64,000 nucleotides of DNA from Colius striatus (GCF_028858725.1 NC_084781.1:6580513-6644512); one strand, 5' to 3'. Counted from the first letter of the stretch, positions 1 through 13,620 are shown. Program-made: numbers and translations. Notes: generated from the letters alone by a model not told the origin.

Positions 1-3000
1 GTTTACTGGAGGGGGCTGGGGTTAGTTCTGCTGAGCCAAGCTGACCTCACAGCTTTGGGCAGGACAGGCTCCAATACAGCCCCATCCAGCTCTGGAAGGG
101 GGGAGACGCAGTGTTGTTACCTGGGGCATGTCTGGGCTTCCAGCTCACCCCGTGACCGCAGGGCCACCCCCCTGCCCGTGCTTCCAGGCCAGGTCTGTGA
201 TCAGTGGTGTAAAAGTGGGGCTTTTCCTCTGGAGTTTCCTGGGAAACCCAACCATGCAAGAGTCGGGAGCTGCTTGGAGGCTGTGAGGCAGGATGGTCCT
301 TGGTTAATGCATCACCAGCAAGTGGGAGCTTCGTTGCACGAGGGCTAATCATTGACAAGCTGTACGTTTTGATGTGTTATTGCTTCATGCCCTGAGTATG
401 TGCATTCGTTTCCTGGCTCTTCGGGGGTGTTGCTGATTCAGTCTTTGTTCCCCTTTAGGGAACAGACTGGGGAGGTATTGGGGAGGTACAGGTGTTGTGC
501 TGGCTTGTGACCTCTCCTGGTAACCATCAGTTACCAAGTGTGATGGGTCCAGAGACAGTGGAACTTCTGTCCTTTGGCTTCTGCATGTGTGAAAAAGGTG
601 TAAATTAGTAGAAACCTCAGCCTTTCACTTGGAAGCAGGGCTCTTGGATGGGGTCTAGGAGGAGCCTAAAGCCTTAAACTCAACTTAACAACTGAAAATG
701 GAAGCTCCCATGCCACAGTCCTGGTTTGAAGGTGCAAAGCCTGTTCTTGATGCCTCAACCTTCAGGTTTAGGTCTAAGGGCATGTCTCTGTTTGCTTTTG
801 CAGCACTGTGTGTGCTGGCTGTTGGGTGTCAGCGCCACAGACAGTGCCCTGGGGAGGGTCTGCCGGGCTGCTCCCTCTCCCCACTGCGTTCTCATCCTGC
901 CTCTGAGCTCAGTCCCCGGGTTTGCTTCTAAATCTGCCCTTGGAAGCGGCTATTGATTTTTTTCCTGACTAATGCACCGGGCTGCATTGTGCACCACACA
1001 CCAAACAAAACAAAGAGAACTCAATCAGCCACTTAAACAACAAAAAATTCAAACAAAACCCACCGGCTTCCCATTACAGGCTGGGCAGATCATGCAGTTA
1101 CCACTTGAAAGGGTTCCCATTGACCCATAGCACTCAGTTGAAATGAAGGTAGCAGAGCAAATACAGGCTGGAGATGCAGGCTCAGGAGAGCTCTTTCCTT
1201 ACATAAAAAAGAACATGTTGCTTTTTTCTTTCTTGTTACCTGCAAATGAGAAGGAAGTGCTGCTCTCCTCCGCTCTGTGCAGAGTTATTCCGAGTGTGCC
1301 CACTCTCAGCTCCCTTTTCCCTTAGCTAATAAGTAATCATGAGGAGGTTTGTGGCCTTGTTGGTTTATATTTGGCCCAGAAAATGCCTTTTTTTTTTCTT
1401 TCCCCTCCTCCACCTGCCTCTTTCAGTAAAACACATCTTGAGATTTCTTTGTGAGCCTGTAAATACAGAGTAAATAGCTTTAATTTAATTTACTGGGCTG
1501 CTGTAAGAAACTGTATCTGCAGGCAGGAATTCCAGCAGCCTCTGCTGAGCAGAGAAGTGCCTGTGAGTGCTGGATGCACAGGTCTTTCCTTGTTTTTCCT
1601 GCTTTTCCACCCCTCTTCCTAAGAAAGAAGATGTTTCTTCAGCTCTGCTGCCTCCAGGAGCTCTGCTCTGACTGCAGATCTGACACTCGGTGCCCTGAGA
1701 AATGTTCTGTCCAGAGGCTGTTGGCCCAGCTTGCTCTGAGGTGGCAGAGGGGAGAGGGCACCCTCCTGCCTGCCCGAGCTCCAGAGGAGCTTCTCTCCAG
1801 TTGTCCTCATGACTCCCTCTGCTTTCTGGAAAATACTTGGCAGACAGGGCTTGATGCCTGACTGTTTCTGTAAGCAGCATCTCTCCAGAGATGTGACTGA
1901 GGTGCAGAGTTTTATGAATGGGGAATAGGGGTGGCAGATGGGAAGCAGCAGCTCTGAGCCTAAAGTGATGGTGAGAAAAGGGAGAGGATGCGAGCTGCTG
2001 CTCCGTGACGGCTGCAGGGAAGGAGGTTTCTGTGCTGCCTTCAGGCTGGATGAGTGCCCAGGTGCTCACAGAGCCTGGCTGTAAGGGATGGCTCCTTTGG
2101 ACCAAAGCTTATGATTGCTGCCACGGAACAGAAGCACTCTGTCCAAAGCTCCTGCTTCCTAAAAGGACAAGGGCGGCACAGAGAACCAGGCTGGCAGCCT
2201 CCTTTGCCAGCCCCCTTGTCTGCAGCAGGTGCTTTGCTCACTTCTTTCACCCCAGCTTGCAGCAGGTAAAACAAACAGCAGCCACCTGCATCCTCCCTCT
2301 GCTCATCCCTGGGAACGTAATGGGGAATTGCAACCCAGTGGGATCAACTTTAAATCCATGTTCCTCAGCAAAGCAACAGCTACCTGTCTGGTCTGTAGGA
2401 GCAGAGCCAGCACAACCCCAGCTGACCCAGCTGAGGATGAAATGGAATGGCCACACTTCCAGCACTGTCCTGTCCCTCTCTCCTCCTGCCCAGCCCAGGG
2501 AGAAGCTGCTCACCCCGTGCAGCTCTGCAGGCTGGGTGCCAGGAGCTGGGTGGGAATGCAGCAGAGCTGGCAGCGTCACCACCTTCACCAGGATAAATGA
2601 GTCAGTGGTGTGGGAGGCTGGCTGTGCCTCGCTTTGCCCCCATCACAGGGGCTGGCACTCTCCCAGCCCATCCAGTGCTGTGTTGTGTGTGTGTACGTGT
2701 GTGGGGCTTTACGCTTCCAGTGATGAGATTTGCCAGCTGAGATTTCGTATTTCGCATCAATTTGTGCAGCGTTACTCCCCCCACACACCCCTCTTGTGTT
2801 TTGTTAGCTGCCTCGGTTAAGCCTGACAACTTATTTAGAAGGGGCTGGTGCCCAGAGGTGGAATTTGCAAACAAATAACTTTCCCTGACGTGACAGCGTG
2901 CGAGTGATCGCACAACTCCTCGGCGACGCTCGCTGAGGTGACAGTGACAGCGGGAGTTTTGTCCTCATTAGTTCTCCCCATCAGAAAGGCTCCTGCCTCT

Positions 3001-5900
3001 GCCCAGCCCAGGCGTGTGGTGCTGGGAAGGGGCTCCTCAACCCACCCCCCCACTGCTGCTGAGCACCCTTTCCCTGCCTTTTCCCTCCTCTCCCCGTCCA
3101 GCCTTGGTTTTCCCTCGGCAGGAGGGGTTTTGCTGTGTGTGTGTGAGAGTGAATCCACATCTGGTCCAGGGCAGGAGGAAAGAGGGATGACGGTTGCCTC
3201 ACCTTTTGCTGCTTAGAACAGATGTAAGAGTTCCAGCGAGTGTTGTGCTCTTCTGTGGTCATAGCAACTTCTGAATTAATTTTGCTGACTTTTAATCTGG
3301 AGTATTTGTAGTTCCCACACGGCTTGTTCTCTCTGGCACTGATCTCAGTTACCTTGTTACTGTTGGCGTGTGTGGTGGCAGGGGAGGAGGAAACGCGCTG
3401 CAGGCTGGGGTTTGTGATGGGAGCTGATCTTCCTGGGCTCTGTGGGTAGGGGGATGAGAGGGATGCCCCTATTTTATGCACCTTGTTGCTGGGGCAGTCC
3501 ATCCTACTTCCCGTCTGCCCGCTTACGGCTGCTTCCCTGCTAGAAAAGAGAGTTACCCTACAATTTCCATCTCCCTTACTGAAGCCTTGGGATGCAGAGC
3601 TCTCTGGGGACAGAGGAGCCCCTTCTCCATCCTTTCCCTCTCCCAAGCTGCTGCAAACAAATGCCTTGGGAGCAGCTGCTGAAGGTCCATGGAGGAAAAC
3701 CCACCCATCTCCCCGAGAGCAGAAACTGATGACACAGTTCCCCTGCTGGGGTGCAAGCTGGGCTACCATTTTTCCTAATTAGTCATGATGTCTTGCCCAT
3801 CACAGGAATAAATAGCAAGCTTTCCCTAAGGACGTGAGATGAGGAGCGCTATTTATCGTTGCTCTCAGAGGAAGCTGACAACATGACAGGTGAAATATCA
3901 GGAATAATTAAGAAAAATAAGGGCTTATGTACTTTATTGCACCACCAGCAGGGCTGTCTTGCCAGCGACTCGTGCATCCTCGTGTGTGTGCCGCCACCCT
4001 GCCTTAATATGCTGCAAATATTGCCCTTTCTGTGCCGTGCTGCCCTGCTCCTGCAGGTCATCGCTTCTGGGGCCCTTGGCTTCTGCTGACCGCTCCGGCA
4101 GCGACACCGCTGTGGCTTTAGCAGCTCCAATGAGCCAAGGGCTCGGTGCCTCAGTGGCAGGGATTGACCTGGGCTGGTGGTCACGTTAGGGACAGCATCC
4201 CCTGGCTCTGACGCAGAGCTGGTCCCCGCTGCAGTCGATGATGGATGACGCAGGGGAGAGCTGGGTGACCTGCTTTTCCGTGACGGCGTTGGCCTGGCCC
4301 CCGGGGTGCTCCTGGGGCTGGTGCCAGGCTCCACGGGCTCACTGGGAATGAAGTGAAAGCTGTGGCCCGTCGGCGCTGGGAGACATGTTTGCTTATGAGG
4401 CAGGACAGCTGGGGAGCTCAGGAACCAAATCTGCTCAAACAACGTGAACATGCGATTACAGCAAGTGTCACTGGGCATCACTGAACTCTCCCTCTGCAGC
4501 CCCAGCCTCGCCTGACACGCATAACAGATCTCCTGGACACATCTTGCGCTGGATTAAAACGCCTACTCAACAGTGCTTCAAATCCCTCAAGTTTGGGCTT
4601 CGCTAATGGTGCCTCTCGTTCGCTGGCTCCCGGTTCAGGGATGGTTGACTGATATTAAGGCTCATTAAGACTGTGCTGTCGCGTTCCCAGGCGTGGCCAG
4701 GGAAATGCATCTTTTTATAGGCCCCTGGGAGAAAAGCAATTGTCCATCGCCATCCTCGTCTCGTCCCCTTTGACCGTGCGCTCGGGGTGCTCAGTGGTGG
4801 CTTTTGAGGAGGGTTGTGAAAGGGACGCTTTGTCGGGAGGAGGAAGCCAGCAGCAAACAACTCCTGAAGAGGGAAATGCTGCTCTTGGGGCACTTATATT
4901 TAGCTCACTGGCAGTGCTGTCCCTTCAATTTATACTCATGCTTTTGTCCCTTTTAACTACCAGCACCAAGGGTCTAAAAGAGAAGGACATGGGTGAGGAA
5001 CGGGCAGCTGCTGCTGCTGGCGGAGGTGAAGGTATTTTTAACACAATGCATGAGAAGAAGGAATTTGTTTCCTCCAACCTTCAGTCAAAACCAGAGCTGC
5101 AAAGGGGCTCTGAAGGAAAGCAGAGCCCGTGTGCTTCTGTCTGCAGCAGCTTTGCGTGCAGCAGTGGGAGCAACACCCCATCCGAAAGCCCCAGAGGTGT
5201 GTTGAGAAACAAGGGTGGAGGTTCCTCCTGGCTGGGTGGCCTGCTGGGACTCCCTCGAGGGCAAGGTGCTGCTAGGGAGGCAGGCGAGCATCATGCATTG
5301 GTTTTAAAATATGCAGGGTGGCCAGGATCCCAGCCCAGCAGAAGCAGATGAGTGGCAATGAGAGCCAGGTCCCTGCCAGAGGACTGGGGTTTGTTCTTCT
5401 GAATATTTATGGAGCGCTGTATTACCTTGTGCTACAGCCTGTGCTCCCCGAGGCTTTGCAGCAGGAAAGAATATCCAGAGCAGGCCTTGCATCTTCTGTG
5501 AGATGCCACTTCACAGCCTGACCTTGAGGGTTTCTCGCCTTCCTCTTTGCTTTGCCATGAGCAGAGCGATGGGTCTCGCCCCTGCGCGGTGTCCCCCTCA
5601 AATGCCCCGAGCCCTGGGCAGGCAGGGAGGTGACGGCCAGTGCTGGCCTGGGCTCAGCCAGGAGGCTGCCTGGTGGTTACAGGCGAGGAGCAGGGCATGC
5701 AGGGCATGGGATGTGCTTATGCCAGGCAAAGGGCAGCGCAGGGAGCCTGTGACCATGTTCCCCAGGGAGCATTCTGGCTCCCGGGACGCTGCCTTGCCCC
5801 TCTGCTCCCGGAGCACCTCAGGGAAAAGCATCACTCAGCACCTCCCCTTCAGCAGTGCTGTGCCCGCTGCTGGCTGTGTGTTCCCATCTTACCCATCCTA
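1..5900. other. Upstream intergenic sequence, no gene recognised
   Basis: Average to GC-rich unique sequence. The longest open frames (271 codons from 2005 on +, 262 codons at 2981-3769 on -, 206 codons at 1485-2105 on -) are rich in Ser, Cys, His and Pro, show no domain, and overlap each other on opposite strands, so I regard them as chance. Short GT-rich patches occur near 2685-2705 and 3132-3150. An AT-rich, TAAT-containing patch lies at about 3770-3920. No repeat family was recognised. Confidence 0.6.
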
Positions 5901-5929
5901 CCAAGGAAAAGCTTTTCTTTCCTCCCCCT

Positions 5930-6290
5930 TTGCTATCTTTAAAGCCTTTGCTTTCTTTATCAGTAGCCTGCTGGTATCAGGTCCGACAAGTCTTGAGTCT
6001 AACTGTGCGATTCCTCAATTCTCCAAGCAAATAAGCCCAGATAAGACCCAGACCTTTGAAGCCAATTGTAATTTAATACAGCTTAAATTGTAAACATCGA
6101 ACGGTTGCAAAGGAAATATGATCAAAGCCATTGATTTTTTTTCTGTTGGTAGTGACACGGTGTCTTTCTGAATAGTTCCCAATCATGAGACAATGGAAAC
6201 CTTTTTGCAGGTATTGTAAGCCTAAGTGGTCAAATAAATAATTAGCAAGCTACTTTTTTAAGCTCTGCGTATTAAAAAGCAAGGAGATCC
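5930..6290. promoter_or_regulatory. Candidate conserved non-coding element (AT-rich, homeodomain/SOX/TCF-like sites)
   Basis: An abrupt shift to AT-rich, non-repetitive sequence with clustered core sites: CAATTGTAATTTAAT near 6064-6078, ATCAAAG (TCF/SOX-like) near 6121, ACAATGG (SOX-like) at 6190-6196 and ATAATTAGCAAG near 6237. There is no open frame of note. It lies about 11 kb upstream of exon 1. The enhancer role is inferred from composition and motif clustering only. Confidence 0.3.
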
Positions 6291-6299
6291 TTACTTTGG

Positions 6300-8900
6300 T
6301 GTGCAAATACTAGGCTAAGCATCTTTTTCTTTGAGTAAAAGGGAGGAAAATGCCCAAACAAACCACTTTGGGCTGAGCGGAAGATGGATTTCTTCCACGG
6401 GAAGAGCGGAATGCTCACTGTGGAGAACAAACAGCTTCTCCCCAGCTGCATCAGCGTAGCACTGTACATTTGCCATTGCGGGGCTTGCGTTTCTGCTCTG
6501 GTCTGTGACTTCTGCCTCTGATCTGGGAACCGGGGCCGTGGGGTACCGGCTGCTGCCAGGCTTGTGTGACTCGTGGTGTGATGCTCTGTAATGTCGTTGT
6601 CCTGGCAGGTGCAGGAACGTGGTGGTGAATGTGAGAATTATATACTGGAGGGCAAGAAACTGAGGTTTCTGGTTTCCCTAGCACACAAAATACCTGCCTG
6701 ATTACAGGCCCTGCAAAGGCTTTGAGGCTTTCAGAGCTGTGCCTGTCCCGTTCCTTGAGTGGGATGCTTGCCCATCCCCTGCCCACCTCCCTCTCTCCTT
6801 GTGAGGGTTTGTCTGCGTTTTCACATGCAGCCACGATGGCTTTCAGATGTCAGTATTTCAGCTGGCTCTCGTGGCTGCTGTTCAAAGCACAAAAATAAGG
6901 TGGCCAAAAAAAAATCAGGATGCAGCAGATAACGCTGCCAGTCGCATCAGGGCGATGCTGCAGCTCGGGGCAGGAAGCCACTGCTTATTGTTAATGCCAG
7001 GACCGGGCTCAAAGTGGATGTCCTCAAAACACAGCCGAGCTCTTCCCCGGCCCTTCAGACAGAAATGAAAAGGCTTTCATGTTCTGCGGGGGTGGAGAGC
7101 ACAATTTGTGATGACCTGGCTCCGGCTGGTATTCGAAAGGTCACTTTGAGTACGACGCTCTCTGAGCCCATTGAGCGAGCCCCGGCGCTGGGGAAGGGGG
7201 GAGAGGCGGGGGAGAGGAGGCTAAAATAGCTCTGGCAACAGGCATTGTTTAAAACCAACAAAGAGGCAGCGAAAGGCTCCCTGCTCGCTGCTGTCAATAG
7301 CCACAGCAAGGGCACTGGCTGGCACGGCGGCTGGGCTGTGCCGCGGAGGAGAGGAGCGGAGCCTCGGCTCCTGCTGCTGCGGGGAGCACAGAGGTGTTGA
7401 TGGAAGCTGCTCCCCTCTCATGGGGACGGGGGGGCTTGGGACCTACCTCAGGACACCTGTGGCTGTCCCATGGGCCAGGGCCATGACATTGTTTTGATAA
7501 ACAGAGTGTGTGTGCTGATGGGCAGCATCATGATGGGGGTCTGAGGGGAGCCCCTACTGACTCAAACATGGTCTGAGCACCCCCCCCCCCCGCCCGGAAT
7601 CAAGCATCCAAGGCCAGGAAAGAAACGATTTGCCCTACAGAGCTCAGCCAACTGTCAACTGCTTGGTGAGCATCAGTGAATAATAAGGAGCGAGAGCAGC
7701 ATTAGCCCTGCACCCGTGCAGTCGTCTGTCACACAACGAGGGAAGTATTGGCACGTTGTCATGTTTCAAACACTGCTGATCAATGTCTTAACCTATAACA
7801 ACAGAGGCTGGCCCCTCATGTGCCCAGCACCATGGCCCTGCGGCGCTGTGGGGCTCAGGGCTCTGGCAGAGGAGCATGCTGCTGCTCTCTGAAAGGGCTG
7901 GCATCTCGTCTGCCTGTTGCTACACCCCGGTGAGGGCTCTCTCTGTGCAGCGTAGGCGAGGCTGTCCCCTTTTCCCCACGGGCACTGTGGCTGGTGTTCA
8001 AAAGGGAAGGACAAGTTGCATCAGGTAATTGGTCCTTACCAGGTGTTAGAAATAAGACAAGTTGAGGGAAGAGGGGGTGGATGCTCAGGAAGAGACAATT
8101 TTGCTGACTGAGGTCTGGATGCTATCTGCTGTATTATTTCTGCGGGGGACTGGGCAAACGGATCCCCAGCTTGGTGCCCTGTCTGTGAAACGGAGACAGC
8201 AGCATCTCAGGGATGCTCTGAGGGTAGCAAACGGCTGTGACAGAGCTTGCTCTGCTGCTGTCTCAGGAGCCACTGGAGCACGGTGGGAGGAGAAGCCTAG
8301 CAACTGCCACCTCTGTGATTCCAGTCTCCTGTCCTTAACTGCAGCATGCAGACGTTTCGGTGGCTGAGAGGGGAGAGGGAAGACTTGAACTTGTATCTAG
8401 GTTAGTCAGGAGGCAAAAAAAACTGTACTGAAAGTGGGCTTTGTCCTGCCCAGCAGTGAGGAAAGGCGGGCTGCAGCTGACGGCGGAGGCAGCAGCTCCT
8501 GGCCTGGGTACCTGGTGGGAGAATAATGAAAGGGCAGAGGTGGCTCTTCCTGCAGGCTCAGGCATTTGGGGAAAATGGGATTTTCTTATTGACTCGGTAG
8601 GGAAGAGAACAAAAGGGTTTGTGCTGTTCCGGGCGGCGACGGGAGCCCCGTGCTGCAAGCATGAGTCCACGCGGGCCCCGGTCAGCGGGATGTGCCCAGG
8701 GAGGCAGAGCTCTGTGCCAGCAGACGGGGGGACTCAGCAAAATCTCTTAATGGATTTATCCTTCCAATTTCCCTCGGCTCCCCCAAGCTTTGGGTATCGG
8801 CAAGGAGAGCAAGTTAAGGCATAGATTATAAAAGTGATGGATCTACAGAAAAAGGAGAGGTTTGAAGGGCTGAAATTTACTGCAAAGCCTGGCCCGGGAA
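6300..8900. other. Intergenic sequence with a C12 run, no gene recognised
   Basis: Mostly GC-rich unique sequence. The clearest local feature is a run of 12 C at 7580-7591. CpG density rises slightly around 7170-7370 and 8630-8690 but does not reach island density. The open frames are short and mutually overlapping. Confidence 0.55.
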
Positions 8901-8929
8901 TGACCCTCTGCCTCCTCCTCTGGATTTTT

Positions 8930-9260
8930 CCCCGTCTTGTGCAGAAAAATGCAGCTGGTCAGCTTGACAAGTGGAAAGCGAAGCTTTGCCATTAATGTGC
9001 AACGCTGAAACAATGATGTATGGCTGGCGATAGATCATGTTGGGTTTCCGGAGAGCGGGGAAGATGAAGGCATGAGACTAATTCATGATGCATGAACGCA
9101 TTGATCTTCCTGGCTCTGAAAATACAATGTAATGAACCCCCGCTAACACATCATTTTTATGCCACTGCACCTCACTAATATCTAATGATTTCACCTTGCT
9201 CTGAGATAAAATATAATTGTATGGGAGTTCCAACTTTGTTCTTTAATACTCGCGTGGAGT
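8930..9260. promoter_or_regulatory. Candidate conserved non-coding element
   Basis: AT-rich block with repeated ATGATG/ATGCATGA and TAAT cores: CATGATGCATGAACGCATTG near 9083-9102, ACTAATATCTAATGATTT near 9174-9191, and ATAAAATATAATTGTATG near 9206. It is non-repetitive and has no open frame. Its role is inferred only from its resemblance to developmental enhancers. Confidence 0.28.
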
Positions 9261-9269
9261 TAACGAATT

Positions 9270-11140
9270 ATGTTTTTGCTCTGTAGCTGTTGGCGAGTTG
9301 AGACAAGCCTACAAAAGCCTGGCGATTACTGGGCTGAGATGAGCGTTGTGTGTCCCTGGGTGTGTGGGTTTGTATCTGCTGGGGCCGTGGAGGGTGCTGA
9401 GGAGCTGCTCGCTGTACTCAGGGAGTTCTGGACTTCGACTGTCCAAGCAGCACCTGGAGAACAGCGGTGGCTTTGTGACTTGGAAGCACAGCAATCATTT
9501 CCTTGCTTCCCAAGTCTTTTGAAAACCAACTGGCTTCATTCTGCCCTCCCAAAGCCCCGGCTGGGACAAGCGTTTTGCCTAAGCAAAGTTTGGGTTCCCT
9601 CTGATAACTCTCCCCCTGAGCTCCTTCGGCTTGTCCCCGACATTGGGATTGTTTTCTGCTGTCCCCTCCTGGGCTTGCTCTATTGCCCGCAGTTTGCAGC
9701 TGCTTCAGATCAACAAGAGAGATGCCTCTTGGTGGCAATTGGGGCGGGCAGAAAGGAGAGAATGGGTAGCTGCTGCGAGTCTCAGCAGAGCTACATGGCT
9801 CTGGTTTGAGGGGGCTGGTAGAAGCAGTGTGTGTCTCTGGAGCAGCAAGAGGGACGCTGCTGACGGCTCCAGTCCTGGGCTGTCAAAAGCCCGACAGCAG
9901 CCTGACAGCCCCGGGCTGGCTGCCTTCCCCTCCTCCCCGCAGCAGCGTTTGTCTTGGCATCTTATCTGCAGTCACCTGTCTCCTCTTGCTCAGTGTAGTG
10001 ACAGGAGGCTCTTTTGGGGGCCAGCGAGTGGTAAACTCGTGTTTGTTGCACAGCGTCTGCTGCAGCTGGGGTCCTGGCCCCTGGCTGCGGCTGTTAAGCG
10101 CCACGGCAGCGCGGGAGGCGAGCGGGAGCCAGCAAATGTGAGTTGAAGGTGAAGATGTTTGTGGATTCTTCAAAGGCGAGCCTTACTGTTACCAAAGAAG
10201 TCAATGAAAATCTAACCACTCCTGACAGTGAAAGCTGGAGTAATGTTGTACCTAATCTGAAATTCCCTCTGGGCTAAGTAAGGCTTCTCCTTTCATGTGC
10301 GATGCTCGGATCCCTTCTGGGAGCCCTTTCCTCCGCACCGCGCTCGCTTACGTGCCGTGTTGACAGATGATTAAGACGTGAAGTCTCTTAAATCAGAGGA
10401 ACAGCCAAAGTTCTGCTTTGTGTGCTCAGGTGTTTACCCACAGCGTTTCAGTCCTGGAGGTTCGGGACATGCAGCTGCTCACAGCTGGAGGTGTCCCGGG
10501 CAGAGGAGGTGCCAAAGGAGCTGGACAAGTGAGATGCTAGAGGGAGAAACCAGGCCTTGATGGGTTGCCATGGGTGGTCTTCCTGGAGTTGCTGTCCTTA
10601 GAAGTTACCTTACGTGGTTCCCTTTCTTCTACAAGACTCTGCTCCCTGTCTCCGCCAAGCAAACCTTGTGAGGTGACTTGGGGAGACGGCGCTTGGTGCT
10701 TCTGCGTCTTTCGGCTGCTTCCAAAGCCCAAGGTTAAGCAAGGTCGCTGTGGTGGGCTGCTGCTGCTCAGGAGCCTGGTCACCTGGGTCCATGCTGGGTT
10801 TTTAGGAATCCAGGTGGGGCAGACAACACCCACGAGGCATCTCCTTGTGGGGAAGATACGGCGTTTGATGGGATCAAAAGGGCTGGGTGTTATTCCCCAG
10901 CAGCTCAAAACAAACAAAAAAGAAAACCCAAAGGGTTTTCCATGGCGCTTGTCTGGAGCGTGCTGGGCTGGGCGTGCCAGCAGCTTCCTCAGCTGCCTCC
11001 CAACAGACCTTCCAACCTACACTGGACTCTGCCGTGGGATCACTGAGCATCAGCAGAGCCATCTCTATGCCAAGCCTGTAGCTTCCCCGAGCGCTTATTT
11101 TGAGGGCTTCCTCCCTCCCCCTCCCCGTGATCTCCCTGTC
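9270..11140. other. Intergenic sequence, no gene recognised
   Basis: GC-rich unique sequence with overlapping open frames on both strands (for example 179 codons at 9270-9809 and 231 codons at 10565-11260 on +). These have no recognisable domain and biased Cys/Ser/Leu/Trp composition, typical of chance frames in GC-rich vertebrate DNA. No repeat family was identified. Confidence 0.55.
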
Positions 11141-11149
11141 TTGACTTTG

Positions 11150-11530
11150 CCAGGCACTTTTTCTCCTATAAGAATATTAAACACATTTAAAAAACACTTA
11201 AATGCTAATGCAGAACCTGAAAAGAGGATGTCAAATGCAAGAGGCGCTCCGAAGACATGATGTCTCTGTTAGAAGGGTTTGACCCCGGTAATCTAATTTG
11301 CTTTACATTTAAAATGATACTTCATTCTCTTATTATAAGGCTCGGTGTCATTGGCTCATAAAGATTACAATTTCTTGTCTTCCAGTTGTAATAAATCCCA
11401 TTCAAGCACCCTCTTGATTTGAAATTTGTCACAACAACACGCAGAGGGCACAGTTCCCGAGTTTTATGGCGCGGGTGCATTAGAGACTCATCTGCAGGAA
11501 AGATGATGCAAGACTATAAAGTGATTTGTC
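11150..11530. promoter_or_regulatory. Candidate conserved non-coding element with a Hox/Cdx-like site
   Basis: Low-complexity-free AT-rich block containing AAATGCTAATGCAG near 11199, GGTAATCTAATTTGC near 11287, and TTTTATGGC (Cdx/posterior-Hox-like) at 11462-11470. The last is followed by GCGGGTGCATTAGAGACTCA. It is about 6 kb upstream of exon 1 and lacks any sensible reading frame. Regulatory function is an inference from motif content. Confidence 0.3.
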
Positions 11531-11560
11531 CCTCTCCTTCCTCAATCGGAGCTGTGCTTG

Positions 11561-11577
11561 ATAAATAAATAAATAAA
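11561..11577. repeat. Short (ATAA)4 microsatellite
   Basis: Four uninterrupted ATAA units followed by A, directly after the candidate element ending near 11530. Confidence 0.9.
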
Positions 11578-11599
11578 GCCTAAATTATAGCTTGTTCCT

Positions 11600-13600
11600 C
11601 ATTCCTGGGTAGCGACAGCGGTTGGATGGGCAGGGGAGACAGCCTGGCTAGCTCTTCTGTGCTTTGTCCTTACACTGGGGAATAATCTGCTCCCTTTAAA
11701 ACCACTTGGAAATATTTCATCTTGTTTCAGCAGGCTTTTGGAGCTTAACCTTTCTGGTTGTACTGACTGGAGATGGTGATGAACCCACGGGTGTTTCACA
11801 CATGCAGTGTTTCGGGTGTGAAATAACACAGCGGCAGCGGCTGACGTTGACCTGGGGGAGCAGGGGGGATGTTGGGATGGGCAGCCACACACGTGGAAAG
11901 AAGATTTGGCTTTGTGTCCCAGTAATCTGGCTGTGCTGCGGGTTGCAGCAGGCACAGGGTGGTTTGGGGTCCCTGCCCATGTGTTTGTGGCAGTAGCAAG
12001 GTGTTTGGTTGTGTCCAGGAAGGGAGGAATGGGTGTGTGGGTGCCTCTGTGGCACGGCTACCTGTGCTGGGGGAGAGGGCACCAGCAGGTCCTCTTTCTG
12101 CTGCTGCTGTGTAACTGGTGCTCTGTGGTGGGCTCCAGATTGCAGGGGCTGCATCCTGCTGAGCGCTGGATCTGTCCTGCTTCCCCTTTGCACAGAAGAG
12201 CGCTGGAGAGAGGGCGGTGATAAGGCACAGGTTGTTTTGTGGGGGTGTTTTTGAACGGCCTGAAATACCTGGAGAGACCTTGCTCGGTGAGAAGTTCTGT
12301 ACTTTCAGTGCCTGTTGTTCCTTAGGGGTTTGGGGTTTTTTTTTTGGTGTGGTTTTTTTTTTTTTAACAAAGGTTTCAGCTGAACAAAAAATAAAAATCC
12401 CATCTGTGTGGCTTTTTTATTAAAAGATAAAAAGCTGGAGTTCATAGGAGTTAGCATTAAGTCACAGTCCGCAGCAGTCTGAGGTATTCACTGGCTGGGG
12501 ACTCTCTCTGTTTATTTCAAATACCCCTTTATCATTTTGTTGAAAGAGCGGTGTTCTCTGTAAAGCTCTGCCAATTGAAAAAAGAATCAGATAATGAAGA
12601 CTGATGCTGCACTGATGACAGCCCTTCAGATCCTCAATAGGATTTCTCCAGAATCAAAAGACTTTTTTTTGTTTTATTGTCACACTTGTGGCTGGAAAAT
12701 AATTAAATGTAATCTTTTTTAGCTCTAGAAACAACAAAAAAATTGGGAAATCTAAAACCAGTTCCCCCCTCCCCACACACACACACAGGGAAGAGACAAA
12801 GCAGATGCAAACATCCAGTGGGGGTTGGAAGATGGGTTTGTAAAGTCGAAATGCAAGTGCCGTGTGTTGCGGTGGGTGCCCGGCGTTGTGTGCTTCACAA
12901 AGGCTGCGGTGCTGCTCTGGTGTGTGTGCCTGCAGCCTTTGTCCCGAGGGAATTGAAGTCAATGTGATATCATGCACTCGTAGCAATGCTGTTTTCATGT
13001 CTTAGCCTGGCACTGGGGTTGTTTTGTGGAATCGTTTTGCGCCGTTACCCCACCTTCTCAATCCAAACCCAAAACACCCGGCCGCGTCTCTCGACTGCGC
13101 TGAAACCGATGCGTCTGAGCTCTTCTGGAGCTGCAGCTCTCTCCTCCTCAGCAGGGCAGGCTCCCCCGGCTGTCAGCAAGCTGGTTCTGCTGCCGAGAGA
13201 TGTGGCAGCCCCTTGTGCCTGCGTGGGAGCTGGGAGCTCAGAGCAGCCCCTGCCTGAAACACTTGGTGTTGGTGAGGGAAGCGTGTGTTCAGCGTGGTGC
13301 TGGTGCGCTCTTGAGTCTGCACCTTGGCTTCCCTCTCTGCGTGGTGGCAGCAGGCTCTTGCCCTCTCTTGGGGCATGTGGAGTGTGCCAAGGCTGTGCCT
13401 TGGCCGTGGCGGAAGCACACAGCTTCCTGCAGAGCGATCCAGCAAAGGTCTGGGAGCATGGCTGAGGTCAGTGACTGGTGTGTCAGAGTCAGGGCGTGTG
13501 GTGTAGACAGAGAGAGTGCTTGGTGACATGCTGCACATGTCCCTGCACAGACCAAGGGCTGAAGCAGTCCTCAGTTGGGCTGCCTCTGCATTATCCACAC
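11600..13600. other. Intergenic sequence with T-tracts, no gene recognised
   Basis: Unique sequence with two T-tracts (T10 at about 12336-12345 and T13 at about 12353-12365, separated by GGTGTGG) and a (CA)7 run at 12774-12787. The two T-tracts could be degraded poly(A)/poly(T) tails of an old retroposon, but no body is recognisable next to them. Confidence 0.5.
12774..12787. repeat. (CA)7 microsatellite
   Basis: Seven CA units preceded by a C-rich stretch. Confidence 0.9.
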
Positions 13601-13620
13601 TCCCAAATCCACGATGAGAA

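Noticed and set aside
2005-2820. 271-codon frame on the + strand
   Set aside because: No domain, no signal, biased Cys/Ser/Trp content, and overlapped by several frames on the opposite strand. It fits chance in GC-rich non-coding DNA.
2981-3769. 262-codon frame on the - strand
   Set aside because: Ser/Pro/Gln-rich with no recognisable motif or splice structure. Consistent with chance.
10565-11260. 231-codon frame on the + strand
   Set aside because: No recognisable domain, and it runs into the AT-rich candidate element. The composition is not protein-like.
12336-12365. T-tracts as the tail of a retroposed gene (processed pseudogene) in minus orientation
   Set aside because: No recognisable gene body follows the tracts and no target-site duplication is evident.
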